Shown one piece after another: positions 1 to 8,083 of a DNA stretch of 64,000 bases. This stretch comes from Streptococcus equinus (GTDB lineage: Bacteria > Bacillota > Bacilli > Lactobacillales > Streptococcaceae). Position 1 is the stretch's first letter. Each line of letters opens with the position of its first letter. Where the stretch lies: contig NZ_FNJK01000002.1 of NCBI RefSeq assembly GCF_900104225.1, forward strand, positions 310,001 to 374,000. Direction: 5' to 3'. The position numbers were made by a program, and so were the translations under genes. The notes below the pieces were generated by a model that saw nothing but the letters and a program-made list of their open reading frames with translations, was not told the origin of the DNA and did no database searches.

Positions 1-1
1 C

Positions 2-1564
2 AATTTGATTCAAGAAAATATGCCTAAGTACAACATCAAGCTTAAAGATGATAAATCTTATCCATTTATCAAAATTACAGTGAATGAACAGTACCCACGC
101 TTGATGATTACTCGTCAAATCAAAAAAGATGGTGCTATGTATTTTGGTCCTTATCCAGATTCTGGGGCGGCAACAGAAATTAAGCGACTTTTGGATCGTA
201 TTTTTCCGTTTAAAAAATGTACAAACCCAGCTAATAAAGTTTGCTTTTACTACCATCTTGGTCAGTGTAAAGCCCATACCATTTGCCATGTAGATCACGA
301 TTACTTTGTGAATATGGCACAAGATGTCAAGAATTTCTTAAATGGGCAAGATAATAAAATCGTTGATGCACTTAAGGAGAAAATGCAAAAAGCATCTGAA
401 ATGTTGGAATTTGAACGCGCAGCAGAATACCGTGATTTGCTTCAAGCCATTTCAACCCTTCGCACTAAACAACGTGTTATGAATCAAGATATGATGGATC
501 GTGATATTTTTGGTTATTACGTTGATAAAGGCTGGATGTGTGTTCAGGTTTTCTTTGTTCGTCAAGGAAAACTTATTCAACGTGATGTCAATATGTTTCC
601 TTACTACAATGACCCTGAAGAGGATTTCTTGACCTATGTGGGACAATTTTACTGTGATAGCAAACACTTTGTGCCAAAAGAAATCTTTATTCCACAGGAT
701 ATTGATGCTGATTTGGTTAAAGCCGTTGTTGATACAAAAATTATCAAACCACAACGTGGTGAGAAGAAGCAGTTGGTTAATCTAGCCATCAAGAATGCTC
801 GTGTTAGCTTGCAACAAAAATTTGATTTGCTAGAAAAAGATATCCGTAAAACACATGGTGCCATTGAAAATATCGGTGAATTGCTCAATATTCCAAAACC
901 AGTTCGCATTGAGGCTTTTGATAACTCAAATATTCAAGGAACAAGCCCAGTTGCTGGGATGGTTGTTTTTGTTAATGGAAAACCAAGCAAGAAAGATTAC
1001 CGCAAATTTAAGATTAAAACCGTTGTTGGGCCAGATGATTACGCCAGCATGCGTGAAGTTATTTATCGTAGATACAGTCGTGTGATGAAAGATGGATTGA
1101 CACCACCAGATTTGATTATCATCGATGGTGGTCAAGGTCAGGTCAATGTGGCGCGTGATGTCATTGAAAATAAACTTGGTCTTGATATTCCGATTGCTGG
1201 TCTGCAAAAAAATGACAAGCACCAAACGCATGAATTACTCTTTGGAGATCCTTTAGAAGTGGTTGAATTGCCACGAAATTCTGAAGAATTCTTCTTGCTC
1301 CAACGCATTCAAGATGAAGTTCACCGATTTGCCATTACTTTCCACCGTCAATTACGCTCTAAAAATTCATTCTCATCAAAACTCGATGGCATTGCTGGAC
1401 TTGGTCCAAAGCGCAAGCAATTACTCATGAAACACTTCAAGAGCTTGCCAAATATTCAAAAAGCAGACGTGGAAGATATTATCAATTGTGGCATTCCACG
1501 AAATGTCGCTGTTGCTGTTAAAGAAAAACTAAGCGAGGAGGAAGCTGTCAATGCTAACTATTAA
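2..1564 (+). CDS. uvrC: UvrABC excinuclease subunit C, 5'-truncated by the window edge
   Basis: UvrC makes the dual incisions around UvrB-bound DNA damage in nucleotide excision repair. The reading frame is open from base 2, so the true start and the N-terminal GIY-YIG nuclease domain (about 75-80 residues) lie upstream of the window. Visible parts, in order, are the central UVR helix ([14 protein letters not shown], UvrB-binding), the RNase H-like C-terminal nuclease region ([10 protein letters not shown]) and a helix-hairpin-helix tail ([15 protein letters not shown]). The stop overlaps the next gene by 14 bases, suggesting translational coupling. Identity is secure; only completeness is limited by the window. 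Confidence 0.97.
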   Translation, partial: NLIQENMPKYNIKLKDDKSYPFIKITVNEQYPRLMITRQIKKDGAMYFGPYPDSGAATEIKRLLDRIFPFKKCTNPANKVCFYYHLGQCKAHTICHVDHDYFVNMAQDVKNFLNGQDNKIVDALKEKMQKASEMLEFERAAEYRDLLQAISTLRTKQRVMNQDMMDRDIFGYYVDKGWMCVQVFFVRQGKLIQRDVNMFPYYNDPEEDFLTYVGQFYCDSKHFVPKEIFIPQDIDADLVKAVVDTKIIKPQRGEKKQLVNLAIKNARVSLQQKFDLLEKDIRKTHGAIENIGELLNIPKPVRIEAFDNSNIQGTSPVAGMVVFVNGKPSKKDYRKFKIKTVVGPDDYASMREVIYRRYSRVMKDGLTPPDLIIIDGGQGQVNVARDVIENKLGLDIPIAGLQKNDKHQTHELLFGDPLEVVELPRNSEEFFLLQRIQDEVHRFAITFHRQLRSKNSFSSKLDGIAGLGPKRKQLLMKHFKSLPNIQKADVEDIINCGIPRNVAVAVKEKLSEEEAVNANY

Positions 1565-1925
1565 ACCGATTACTGAAGAATTTGCTGTTTGCCAAGTTGA
1601 GGATTATTCACAAGTCAATCTGGAAAATCCATTTGTTTTTACTGAGGCAACAGATGATGAAAAATCACTTGTTTGTCCGATTGCACTTGTCCCTGAAAAT
1701 GCTTTGACAGTTGATAAGACTTGGTCAGCTTTTCGAATCGAGGGTGTTTTAGACTTTTCTTTGATTGGCATTTTATCAAAAATTTCAAGTCTTTTAGCAG
1801 AAAATAATATTGGTATCTTTGCCATTTCGACTTATAACACGGATTACATTTTAACGAAAACAACGGATTTTCAAAGAGCGTTGCAAGTGTTAAAAGAGGC
1901 AAAATACACGATTTTAGAGTTATAA
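1551..1925 (+). CDS. ACT-domain protein (small amino-acid-binding-like protein)
   Basis: This 124-residue soluble protein has a C-terminal half that reads like an ACT-type ligand-binding fold: the segment [22 protein letters not shown] is followed by a strand with [14 protein letters not shown], typical of the ACT_7/CASTOR-like group. No catalytic domain is attached, so a regulatory or ligand-sensing role is inferred rather than shown. Its ATG lies inside the 3' end of uvrC behind a strong GAGGAGG Shine-Dalgarno, so it is probably co-translated with uvrC. The substrate is unknown. Confidence 0.75.
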   Translation: MLTIKPITEEFAVCQVEDYSQVNLENPFVFTEATDDEKSLVCPIALVPENALTVDKTWSAFRIEGVLDFSLIGILSKISSLLAENNIGIFAISTYNTDYILTKTTDFQRALQVLKEAKYTILEL

Positions 1926-1947
1926 ATAGGGAATTTAAGGAGAGAAA

Positions 1948-2904
1948 ATGAAAATTTTAGTTGTTGGTTTGGGAGTGATTGGGACGACTTATGCTTATCT
2001 TTTTGAGAAAGCAGGTCATGAAGTAGAACATTTTATCCGAGAAAGTAGTGATAAGAAGGACATCAAAATGCTTGATATTGACTTGCTTGACGGAAGGACA
2101 GCAAAGCAAGGTGTGATGACAAGCGATGTCTATGATGTCAAGCATTGCTCTCAAAAAGAATACGATTTTATTTTTGTTAGTGTGCCGTCCGGCAAGATAG
2201 GAAACGTTGTAAAAAGTCTTGATGATTTGCATATTAAGGGAACCGTTATTCTTGCCTGTGGCATTTGGGAAAATAAAGAGTCGCTAGATGCTCTTATGAG
2301 TGGGCGTGATTATGTACTTGGTTACCCAGTTGCTGGAGGACATTGTACCTTGACACACTTGGAAGCCTGTGTCTTTGATCATTTCATGCTTGAAAAAGAG
2401 GAAAAAACAGCAATTCCAAATTATGCTGATCTTGAAAGATTATTTTTAGATTGTCGAATTAAATTGGAAAAACCATATGACATGTTGGAGTGGATTTGGC
2501 TTCACATGGCAATCAATGCAGCAGTGGTTTCGGTAGCAGGAAAATATGGCGATGTCAGTCAGCCAAGTGCTTCTGCAGAAAAGCTTATGAATTCTTCTGC
2601 CAGCTTAAAACAAGCAGTGTTAGCCATTCGTGAAATCTCAGCTATTATTGCGGCGCGTGGTGTTCTTTTAAAACATTACCGAAATGAATTGCTGGCTTAT
2701 CGCTTACCGACATTTATTTCAGTCCCTTTGATGAAAAATATGTTTGCTAAGAACATACTAACTCGTAAGATAATGACTCTTCATGGCAATATAGATGATT
2801 TGCTATTTGTCTGTCAATCGGTTTACGATTGTGGGAAAGCTAATCATGTTAAAGCTCCGCTATTTTATGATTCTTGCCAATCGGTATTGTCGGCTGCAAA
2901 GTAA
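1948..2904 (+). CDS. Ketopantoate reductase-like (ApbA/PanE family) oxidoreductase
   Basis: The protein has 318 residues. The N-terminus carries a Rossmann dinucleotide motif (VVGLGVIGTTYA, GxGxxG type) and the body follows the ApbA/PanE 6-phosphogluconate-dehydrogenase-like layout, with an all-helical C-terminal domain from about residue 170. Classical PanE reduces 2-dehydropantoate to pantoate with NADPH for coenzyme A synthesis. Many streptococcal paralogues lack proof of that substrate, so only the family is assigned. The start follows AAGGAG at a good distance, 22 bases after the ACT gene, so uvrC, the ACT gene and this gene may form one unit. Confidence 0.75.
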   Translation: MKILVVGLGVIGTTYAYLFEKAGHEVEHFIRESSDKKDIKMLDIDLLDGRTAKQGVMTSDVYDVKHCSQKEYDFIFVSVPSGKIGNVVKSLDDLHIKGTVILACGIWENKESLDALMSGRDYVLGYPVAGGHCTLTHLEACVFDHFMLEKEEKTAIPNYADLERLFLDCRIKLEKPYDMLEWIWLHMAINAAVVSVAGKYGDVSQPSASAEKLMNSSASLKQAVLAIREISAIIAARGVLLKHYRNELLAYRLPTFISVPLMKNMFAKNILTRKIMTLHGNIDDLLFVCQSVYDCGKANHVKAPLFYDSCQSVLSAAK

Positions 2905-2964
2905 GACTAACCAATAAAATGTCGAAAGCAAAATAGAAAATTTCATGGAACCTTCCATTTCTAT

Positions 2965-2993
2965 TTGTAATCTATTTTAAACTGTGCTAACAT
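2965..2993 (+). promoter_or_regulatory. Promoter for the membrane-protein gene at 3021
   Basis: TTGTAA (-35) and TAACAT (-10) are separated by exactly 17 bases, with an extended -10 TG one base upstream of the -10 hexamer. It lies about 30 bases before the start codon. An imperfect hairpin around ATGGAA/TTCCAT just upstream (about 2929-2966) may end the preceding transcript. Confidence 0.5.
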
Positions 2994-3020
2994 GGATAGG
3001 GATTTTTTAAGGAGATACGC

Positions 3021-4739
3021 ATGTTTAAAAAAATGAAGCAGGGCCTCTCTCAGTTAAGTCAAAAGCACATATGGCTTCCAAGCCTTGTGATTGTCTTGGT
3101 TGCTGTCTTATTATTGCTTCCCCAATTAATGTCTCGTGGTGTTATCGCAGGTAGTGATTTCCTATTTCACTATAATCGATTTTACGAGACAGCTATGCAA
3201 ATTAAGACTGGTAACTTTAGTTATTTTATGTCGCTGTACGGCTTTTACAGTTCAGGACGAATTGTTAATGCTTTGTATGGTCCCTATTTTGCTTACTTTC
3301 AGGGGCTCATAGTCCTTATTAGCCGTAATTGGTATACCTACCAATTATTATCACGCTTTTTATTGAGTGTGATTGCTGGCTTTTCGATGTATCGTTTGAA
3401 TCGCAGAGCTTCTGTCAAACCGAAAATAGCCCTTGGTGTAGCAGTCTTTTACATGATGACCTTCTCGGTTCAATACTGGACGTTTAGACAAGGTTTTTCA
3501 AGTTGGGGTGCAGCATTTATGCCTTGGTGTTTAATCCCAGCTGTAGATTTTATCAAGACTAAAAAAGTAGGAGTGCTACGTTTAGCCATATCAGTTGCAG
3601 TCATGATGCAAGTGCATATGCTCAGCTGTTTCTTGTTAATTGTTGCTTATTTACCATTTTATCTATATGGCTTTTTTAAATCTGATGATAAAAAGATTGT
3701 TTTTATCAAAGGAATTCAGGCAGTTTTACTAAGTTTGCTATTAACGGCAAATGTTTGGGCTGCGCTGATTGATGTTGGACGTAGTAACAATTTGGTTGAG
3801 CCTTTCATCAATTCAAAATTGTATATTATGACGGTCAACCAACGCAGTATAGAATGGTTATTAACGCCAAAAGCTTTAGTTTTGGTATTGTTATACCAAC
3901 TCTATTTTTCATTTAGACATTGGCGTCATTTTGATCAATTGCTGCGTGTGGTCACGGGAGCATTTTTCCTTTTTCTAGTTCTATCAACTAGTATTTTCCC
4001 ATGGTATACCGTTAATAAACTGAATTTGCCATTGGTGAACTTGATTCAATTTCCTTTCCGTTTCTTTGTGCCTGCTACAGTACTTTTGCTTTTAGCAGCA
4101 GCCATGGTTTTAGATCGTTATTTTGATAAGAAATGGTCAAAACTCGTAACCTTAGGATTGCTTGTGGTTAATGTCTTAAGCCTTGCGCAGTTATCACAAT
4201 TGCAAATGGAAAAAATAGATGAGTATTACAATACCAAACATCCCATTCAACGTAAAAAACATACCTTTATCTGGGGAAATCCAGCGGATGTTCGAGCTAG
4301 TTTCTATGACTCAGACATGTTTAAACTCTTGGATATTGTGTCAAAATCAACACCAGACTATTTGCCAACCAATAAATCAAATAAAGACAACAAGTATGTC
4401 TTGTATGAGGAATTTGTTCTGGGGCATACAGATGCTTTTAAAAAGACCCAAGGTGATAATAAACTAACTCTGACATGGACTGCAGATGTTAGTGACTGGG
4501 CAATTATTCCGGTAGTCAAATACAAAGATACCCAATTAACCCTTAATGGTAAGAAATTAAGTGATAAAGATTACACACTATCCGGTATTGGAACACCAAC
4601 TGTTATGCAAAAAGCAGGTAAAAATACCTTAACGATTACTTATCATATCAGTGCATGGTTCAAAACCTTGATAGTTGTTAATATCCTATCATGGATAGCA
4701 ACAGTAGCTTATATTCTGATTAGGAAGATTAAAGACTAG
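3021..4739 (+). CDS. Polytopic membrane protein, GT-C/YfhO-like
   Basis: The protein has 572 residues with about 10-12 hydrophobic segments: one near residue 20, a series up to about residue 390, and a last one at the extreme C-terminus. A soluble region of about 150 residues (roughly 390-545) precedes that final helix. A GSDFLFHYNRFYE motif follows the first helix, the place where GT-C glycosyltransferases put an acidic loop. This matches the YfhO / '6-pyruvoyl-tetrahydropterin synthase-related' membrane family in Firmicutes. A role as a lipid-linked sugar transferase acting on cell-envelope polymers is inference. The gene has its own promoter and a terminator right after the stop. Confidence 0.6.
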   Translation: MFKKMKQGLSQLSQKHIWLPSLVIVLVAVLLLLPQLMSRGVIAGSDFLFHYNRFYETAMQIKTGNFSYFMSLYGFYSSGRIVNALYGPYFAYFQGLIVLISRNWYTYQLLSRFLLSVIAGFSMYRLNRRASVKPKIALGVAVFYMMTFSVQYWTFRQGFSSWGAAFMPWCLIPAVDFIKTKKVGVLRLAISVAVMMQVHMLSCFLLIVAYLPFYLYGFFKSDDKKIVFIKGIQAVLLSLLLTANVWAALIDVGRSNNLVEPFINSKLYIMTVNQRSIEWLLTPKALVLVLLYQLYFSFRHWRHFDQLLRVVTGAFFLFLVLSTSIFPWYTVNKLNLPLVNLIQFPFRFFVPATVLLLLAAAMVLDRYFDKKWSKLVTLGLLVVNVLSLAQLSQLQMEKIDEYYNTKHPIQRKKHTFIWGNPADVRASFYDSDMFKLLDIVSKSTPDYLPTNKSNKDNKYVLYEEFVLGHTDAFKKTQGDNKLTLTWTADVSDWAIIPVVKYKDTQLTLNGKKLSDKDYTLSGIGTPTVMQKAGKNTLTITYHISAWFKTLIVVNILSWIATVAYILIRKIKD

Positions 4740-4760
4740 AGCCACAGCTCTGGCCTTTTT
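4738..4760 (+). terminator. Rho-independent terminator after the membrane-protein gene
   Basis: AGAGC and GCTCT form a short stem with a 4-base loop, followed by GGCC and five T residues. An alternative GCCA/TGGC stem uses the same bases. The stem is short, so strength is moderate. Confidence 0.5.
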
Positions 4761-4860
4761 ACTTTGAAATTTCAAAGTAGCTGTCGTGCAAAATAGCTGT
4801 AAACTCTTTCAAAAAATGATAAAATAAAGAAGCATAGAATTTAAAAAGGAGGGTCGCTTA

Positions 4861-5463
4861 ATGAAATTTCTAGAATTGAACAAAAAGCGCCATGCCGTCA
4901 AAACTTTCAATGACAAACCTGTAGATTACAAGGATTTGCGCACAGCTATTGAGATTGCTACTTTAGCTCCTAGTGCTAATAATATTCAACCTTGGAAGTT
5001 TGTGGTTGTCCAAGATAAAAAAGAAGAACTTGCTAAAGATCTTCCAGAGATTAATAAAAAACAAGTCCAAGAAGCTCAGTATGTTGTAGCGCTCTTTACG
5101 GATACAGATTTGGTTCAACGTTCACGCAAAATCGCGCGTATCGGTGTTAAGTCTATGGATAATACTAAGCTTGGTTATTACATGGAAACTTTGCCTGCTC
5201 GCTATGCTGATTTTGATGAAAAACGTAAAGGTGAATACCTTGCTCTAAATGCTGGTATTGTTGCTATGAATTTAGTTCTTGCTTTGACCGACCAGGATAT
5301 TTCTTCAAATATCATTCTTGGTTTTGATAAGTCATTAACTAATGATATTCTAGAAATCGATAAACGTTTTCGTCCAGAGCTTTTGATAACCGTTGGTTAC
5401 AGTGATAATAAACCTGAGCCAAGTTATCGCCTGCCAGTTGATGAAATTATTGAACGTCGTTAA
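4861..5463 (+). CDS. Nitroreductase family protein
   Basis: This 200-residue flavoenzyme-type protein has the nitroreductase layout: an N-terminal KKRHAVKTFNDKPV segment supplying FMN-phosphate contacts, the LAPSANNIQPWKFVVV motif, and a C-terminal RPELLITVGY strand. Family members are FMN-dependent NAD(P)H oxidoreductases acting on nitroaromatics, quinones or flavins; the physiological substrate cannot be read from sequence. A TAAAAT -10 with an extended TG lies about 36 bases upstream of the ATG (4820-4825), and the Shine-Dalgarno is AAGGAGG. It stands as a single gene upstream of pepV. Confidence 0.85.
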   Translation: MKFLELNKKRHAVKTFNDKPVDYKDLRTAIEIATLAPSANNIQPWKFVVVQDKKEELAKDLPEINKKQVQEAQYVVALFTDTDLVQRSRKIARIGVKSMDNTKLGYYMETLPARYADFDEKRKGEYLALNAGIVAMNLVLALTDQDISSNIILGFDKSLTNDILEIDKRFRPELLITVGYSDNKPEPSYRLPVDEIIERR

Positions 5464-5580
5464 GGGCGCCAATTTAGGATTTATGCAGAAAACTTGGTTT
5501 GGAAAATCATCAAACGAGGTTTACAAATCTTAAAATATGAGTTACTATTGGTAAGTTGACTCAAACGATAAAATATTGGC

Positions 5581-5604
5581 AGTTTTTCTTTCGTCGGAAA
5601 AACT
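5581..5604 (+). promoter_or_regulatory. Hairpin in the pepV 5' leader
   Basis: A perfect 8-bp stem (AGTTTTTC / GAAAAACT) with an 8-base loop sits about 25 bases before the pepV start, directly upstream of the GGAGGAG Shine-Dalgarno. No T-run follows, so it looks like a leader or mRNA-stability structure rather than a terminator. Confidence 0.4.
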
Positions 5605-5628
5605 AGCCCTATGGAGGAGTTATAAGAA

Positions 5629-7035
5629 ATGACAGTAGACTTTAAAGCAGAAGTTGAAAAACGTAAAGATGCCATGATGGAAGATCTCTTTGCACTTTTG
5701 CGCATCAACTCTGAACGTGATGACAGCAAAGCTGACAAAGAACACCCATTTGGACCTGGTCCAGTTAAAGCGTTGGAACAATTCTTGTCAATGGCTGAAC
5801 GCGATGGTTACAAAACTCGTAACATCGATAACTATGCTGGTGACTTTGAATTTGGTGAAGGTGATGAAGTTCTAGGTATCTTTGCTCACTTGGATGTTGT
5901 GCCTGCAGGTAGCGACTGGGACACAGATCCATATGAACCAGTGATTAAAGATGGTCGCCTTTATGCGCGTGGATCATCAGATGATAAAGGACCAACACTT
6001 GCATGTTACTATGGTCTTAAAATCATCAAAGAACTTGGTTTGCCAGTATCTAAAAAAGTTCGTTTCATCGTTGGTACTGACGAAGAATCAGGTTGGGGCG
6101 ATATGGAATACTATTTCGCACACAATGGTTTGAAAGATCCTGATTTTGGTTTTGCACCAGATGCAGAATTCCCAATTATCAATGGTGAAAAAGGTAACAT
6201 TACGGAATACCTTCACTTCGCAGGAAGTAACAATGGTGCTTTCACATTGAATACCTTTGAAGCTGGTCTTCGTGATAACATGGTTCCAGAATCAGCAACA
6301 GCTGTCTTTACTGCAGACAGCTCTTTGGCTGATCTTCAAGAAAAATTGGCTGCATTTGCTGCTGCTGAAAACCTAACAGCTAAACTTGAAGAAGAAGGCG
6401 ATGCTTTCCGTGCAACAGTTATCGGTAAATCAGCTCACGGATCAACTCCAGAACTTGGTCTTAACGCTGCAACATACCTTGCAAAATTCTTAGATCAATT
6501 TGACTTTGATGGAGCTGCTAAAGTATACCTTGATACAACAGCTAACGTTCTTCACAAAGACTTCACAGGTGAAAACCTTGGTGTAGCTTACACAGATGCC
6601 AAAATGGGTGCTCTCAGCATGAATGCAGGTGTCTTCAAATTTGACCGCAATTCAGATGACAACACAATCACACTTAACTTCCGTTACCCACAAGGTACAG
6701 ATGCTCAAACAATCAAAGCTGAACTTGAAAAACTTGCTGGCGTGACAAAAGTAACTCTTTCAGATCACGAACACACACCTCATTATGTTCCAGCTGATGA
6801 TCCATTGGTATCAACACTTCTTTCAGTTTACGAAAAACAAACTGGCTTGAAAGGTTACGAACAAGTTATAGGTGGTGGTACATTTGGTCGTCTTCTTAAA
6901 CGTGGTGTAGCCTTCGGTGCTATGTTCCCAGACTATGTGAACACAATGCACCAAGCAAACGAATTTGCTGACGTTGAAGATCTTTACCGTGCAACAGCTA
7001 TCTACGCTGAAGCTCTTTACGAATTGATCAAATAA
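5629..7035 (+). CDS. pepV: Dipeptidase PepV (M20 metallopeptidase)
   Basis: PepV is a cytoplasmic zinc dipeptidase that cleaves imported dipeptides, a central step of amino-acid supply in lactic acid bacteria. The 468-residue length fits the family. Visible metal and catalytic motifs are FAHLDVVPAG (HxD), GSSDDKGP (bridging Asp), TDEESGWGDM (Glu-Glu), PDAEFP and the late histidine in NTMHQANEF. The start follows a strong GGAGGAG. Codon use is highly biased (many GGT, CTT, AAA), as in strongly expressed streptococcal genes. It is followed by a strong terminator. Confidence 0.95.
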   Translation: MTVDFKAEVEKRKDAMMEDLFALLRINSERDDSKADKEHPFGPGPVKALEQFLSMAERDGYKTRNIDNYAGDFEFGEGDEVLGIFAHLDVVPAGSDWDTDPYEPVIKDGRLYARGSSDDKGPTLACYYGLKIIKELGLPVSKKVRFIVGTDEESGWGDMEYYFAHNGLKDPDFGFAPDAEFPIINGEKGNITEYLHFAGSNNGAFTLNTFEAGLRDNMVPESATAVFTADSSLADLQEKLAAFAAAENLTAKLEEEGDAFRATVIGKSAHGSTPELGLNAATYLAKFLDQFDFDGAAKVYLDTTANVLHKDFTGENLGVAYTDAKMGALSMNAGVFKFDRNSDDNTITLNFRYPQGTDAQTIKAELEKLAGVTKVTLSDHEHTPHYVPADDPLVSTLLSVYEKQTGLKGYEQVIGGGTFGRLLKRGVAFGAMFPDYVNTMHQANEFADVEDLYRATAIYAEALYELIK

Positions 7036-7050
7036 TAACCTTTAAATTGA

Positions 7051-7090
7051 AAAGAAGAGTTCTTTACGACAAAGACTCTTCTTTGTTTTT
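7051..7090 (+). terminator. Strong terminator after pepV
   Basis: A long stem (AAAGAAGAGT pairing with ACTCTTCTTT, extended inward by CTTT/AAAG) is followed by G and five T residues. It occupies the bases that would encode the N-terminus of a longer version of the next gene, and therefore argues that the next gene starts at 7107. Confidence 0.85.
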
Positions 7091-7106
7091 AGAAAGAAGT
7101 GATGAT

Positions 7107-7691
7107 ATGGACAGCCTTGAACAATTGATGGCTGATATTATGGCTGATGAGCAAAATGCTAGCTACACAAAACAAGGTATCAAACCACTTTTTACAGTTT
7201 CAAAAACAGCTCGAATTAATATTGTTGGACAAGCTCCTGGCATTCGTGCGCAAGAGTCAGGATTGTATTGGAATGACCCAAGTGGTGATAATTTGCGAAA
7301 CTGGCTTGGTGTTGACCGAGAAACTTTTTATGAATCAGGACTTTTTGCAGTGGTTCCAATGGATTATTATTTTCCTGGTAAGGGAAAATCTGGTGATTTA
7401 GCGCCTCGTAAGGGTTTTGCTGATAAATGGCACAAACGTACTTTAGCGCTAGCTCCAGATATTGAATTGCATATCTTAGTAGGTTCTTATGCACAGCGCT
7501 ATTACTTGCACCAAAAATCTTCAGCAAAATTAACAGAAACTGTAAAACATTATCAAGATTACCTTCCCGATTTTTTCCCATTGGTTCATCCATCACCACG
7601 AAATAACATCTGGCAAAGAAAGAATCCATGGTTTGCAGAAGAAGTCATCCCAGAACTTCAAAAACGAGTTAGCGAAATTCTTAAGAAATAA
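7107..7691 (+). CDS. Uracil-DNA glycosylase family protein
   Basis: The product (194 residues) belongs to the uracil-DNA-glycosylase-like fold, distinct from the classical Ung also present in this window. Motif A is seen as IVGQAPGIRAQESG, where Ung has GQDPYHG, and the C-terminal motif B as PLVHPSPRNN. The altered motif A resembles the UDG family 4/5-like group often annotated simply as 'uracil-DNA glycosylase family'. Activity on uracil is not proven. The start was placed at ATG 7107 (Shine-Dalgarno AGAAAGAAG) because the upstream in-frame start lies inside the pepV terminator. Confidence 0.8.
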   Translation: MDSLEQLMADIMADEQNASYTKQGIKPLFTVSKTARINIVGQAPGIRAQESGLYWNDPSGDNLRNWLGVDRETFYESGLFAVVPMDYYFPGKGKSGDLAPRKGFADKWHKRTLALAPDIELHILVGSYAQRYYLHQKSSAKLTETVKHYQDYLPDFFPLVHPSPRNNIWQRKNPWFAEEVIPELQKRVSEILKK

Positions 7692-7715
7692 ATAATGGGA
7701 AGTAAAATTTTTGGC

Positions 7716-7762
7716 AATCACCAGTTAAGCTGGTGATTTAGACTGAAGAAAAAGTCTTTTTT
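7716..7762 (+). terminator. Tandem hairpins after the UDG-like gene
   Basis: Two hairpins lie back to back. The first is AATCACCAG / CTGGTGATT with loop TTAAG. The second is AGACT / AGTCT followed by six T residues, a plausible terminator. The first hairpin is repeated almost exactly at 8002-8024. Confidence 0.6.
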
Positions 7763-7899
7763 GATACTTTTCTTAGGTGGTGCCGTCGGCAGCGACTTCC
7801 TGCGGAATTCCATGCCTAAGTTTTGAGTCTAAGGTCTCAAAACTCCCGGGTGGCTGATGTAATTAGTCTTCAGCCACTTTCACCACGGCGAAAAGTATC
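7763..7899. ncRNA. Structured intergenic element, copy A (unknown family)
   Basis: This 137-base non-coding stretch is closed by a perfect 10-bp inverted repeat, GATACTTTTC / GAAAAGTATC. Inside are CTTAGG/CCTAAG, a TGCC/GGCA hairpin (7781-7791), GGAATTCC (7804-7811), and two perfect 8-bp hairpins: GTTTTGAG/CTCAAAAC (7820-7843) and GTGGCTGA/TCAGCCAC (7850-7877), separated by TCCCGG. GTGGTG near the 5' end can also pair with CACCAC near the 3' end. A diverged copy with the same order of parts lies within 50009-50252 on the other strand. The transcribed strand is not decided; a small mobile palindromic element is the main alternative to an RNA gene. Confidence 0.55.
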
Positions 7900-8001
7900 G
7901 CTTTCTTGCTCGCTTTGCTCGCAAATGAATCCTAAAATTGAAGTATTACAATGATAAGTTAGAATTCATTTTAGGTTAAAAGCAGGTTTGTCTACATTCT
8001 G

Positions 8002-8030
8002 AATCACCAGTTAGGCTGGTGATTTTCTTT
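8002..8030 (+). terminator. Second AATCACCAG hairpin with T-run
   Basis: AATCACCAG / CTGGTGATT with loop TTAGG is followed by TTCTTTTT. It differs from the hairpin at 7716 in one loop base, and could terminate a plus-strand transcript of element A. The segment 7900-8001 between element and hairpin holds a tandem GCTCGC-type motif and a CCTAAAAT/ATTTTAGG inverted repeat, with no gene. Confidence 0.6.
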
Positions 8031-8054
8031 TTAAGAAATGATTTGAAGACATAA

Positions 8055-8083
8055 CAAAAAAATCGCCAATTTGGCGATTTTTT
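8055..8083 (-). terminator. Terminator of mnmE
   Basis: AAAAATCGCC and GGCGATTTTT form a 10-bp stem flanked by A and T runs on both sides, so it can work in both directions. It touches the mnmE stop codon on the minus strand. Confidence 0.8.

Noticed and set aside
6930-7110. Longer form of the UDG-like protein starting at 7047
   Set aside because: Its first 20 codons coincide with the strong pepV terminator and lack a ribosome site.
7773-7791. GGTGGTGCCG in element A resembles the T-box motif (GGGTGGNACCGCG)
   Set aside because: No specifier loop, no AG-bulge, no antiterminator/terminator pair placed before an amino-acid gene; the next gene is convergent. The motif is better explained by the TGCC/GGCA hairpin shared with copy B.
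7716-8024. Two AATCACCAG hairpins as a CRISPR-like repeat pair
   Set aside because: Only two copies, 263 bases apart, each a perfect palindrome with T-rich tail; they behave as terminators.
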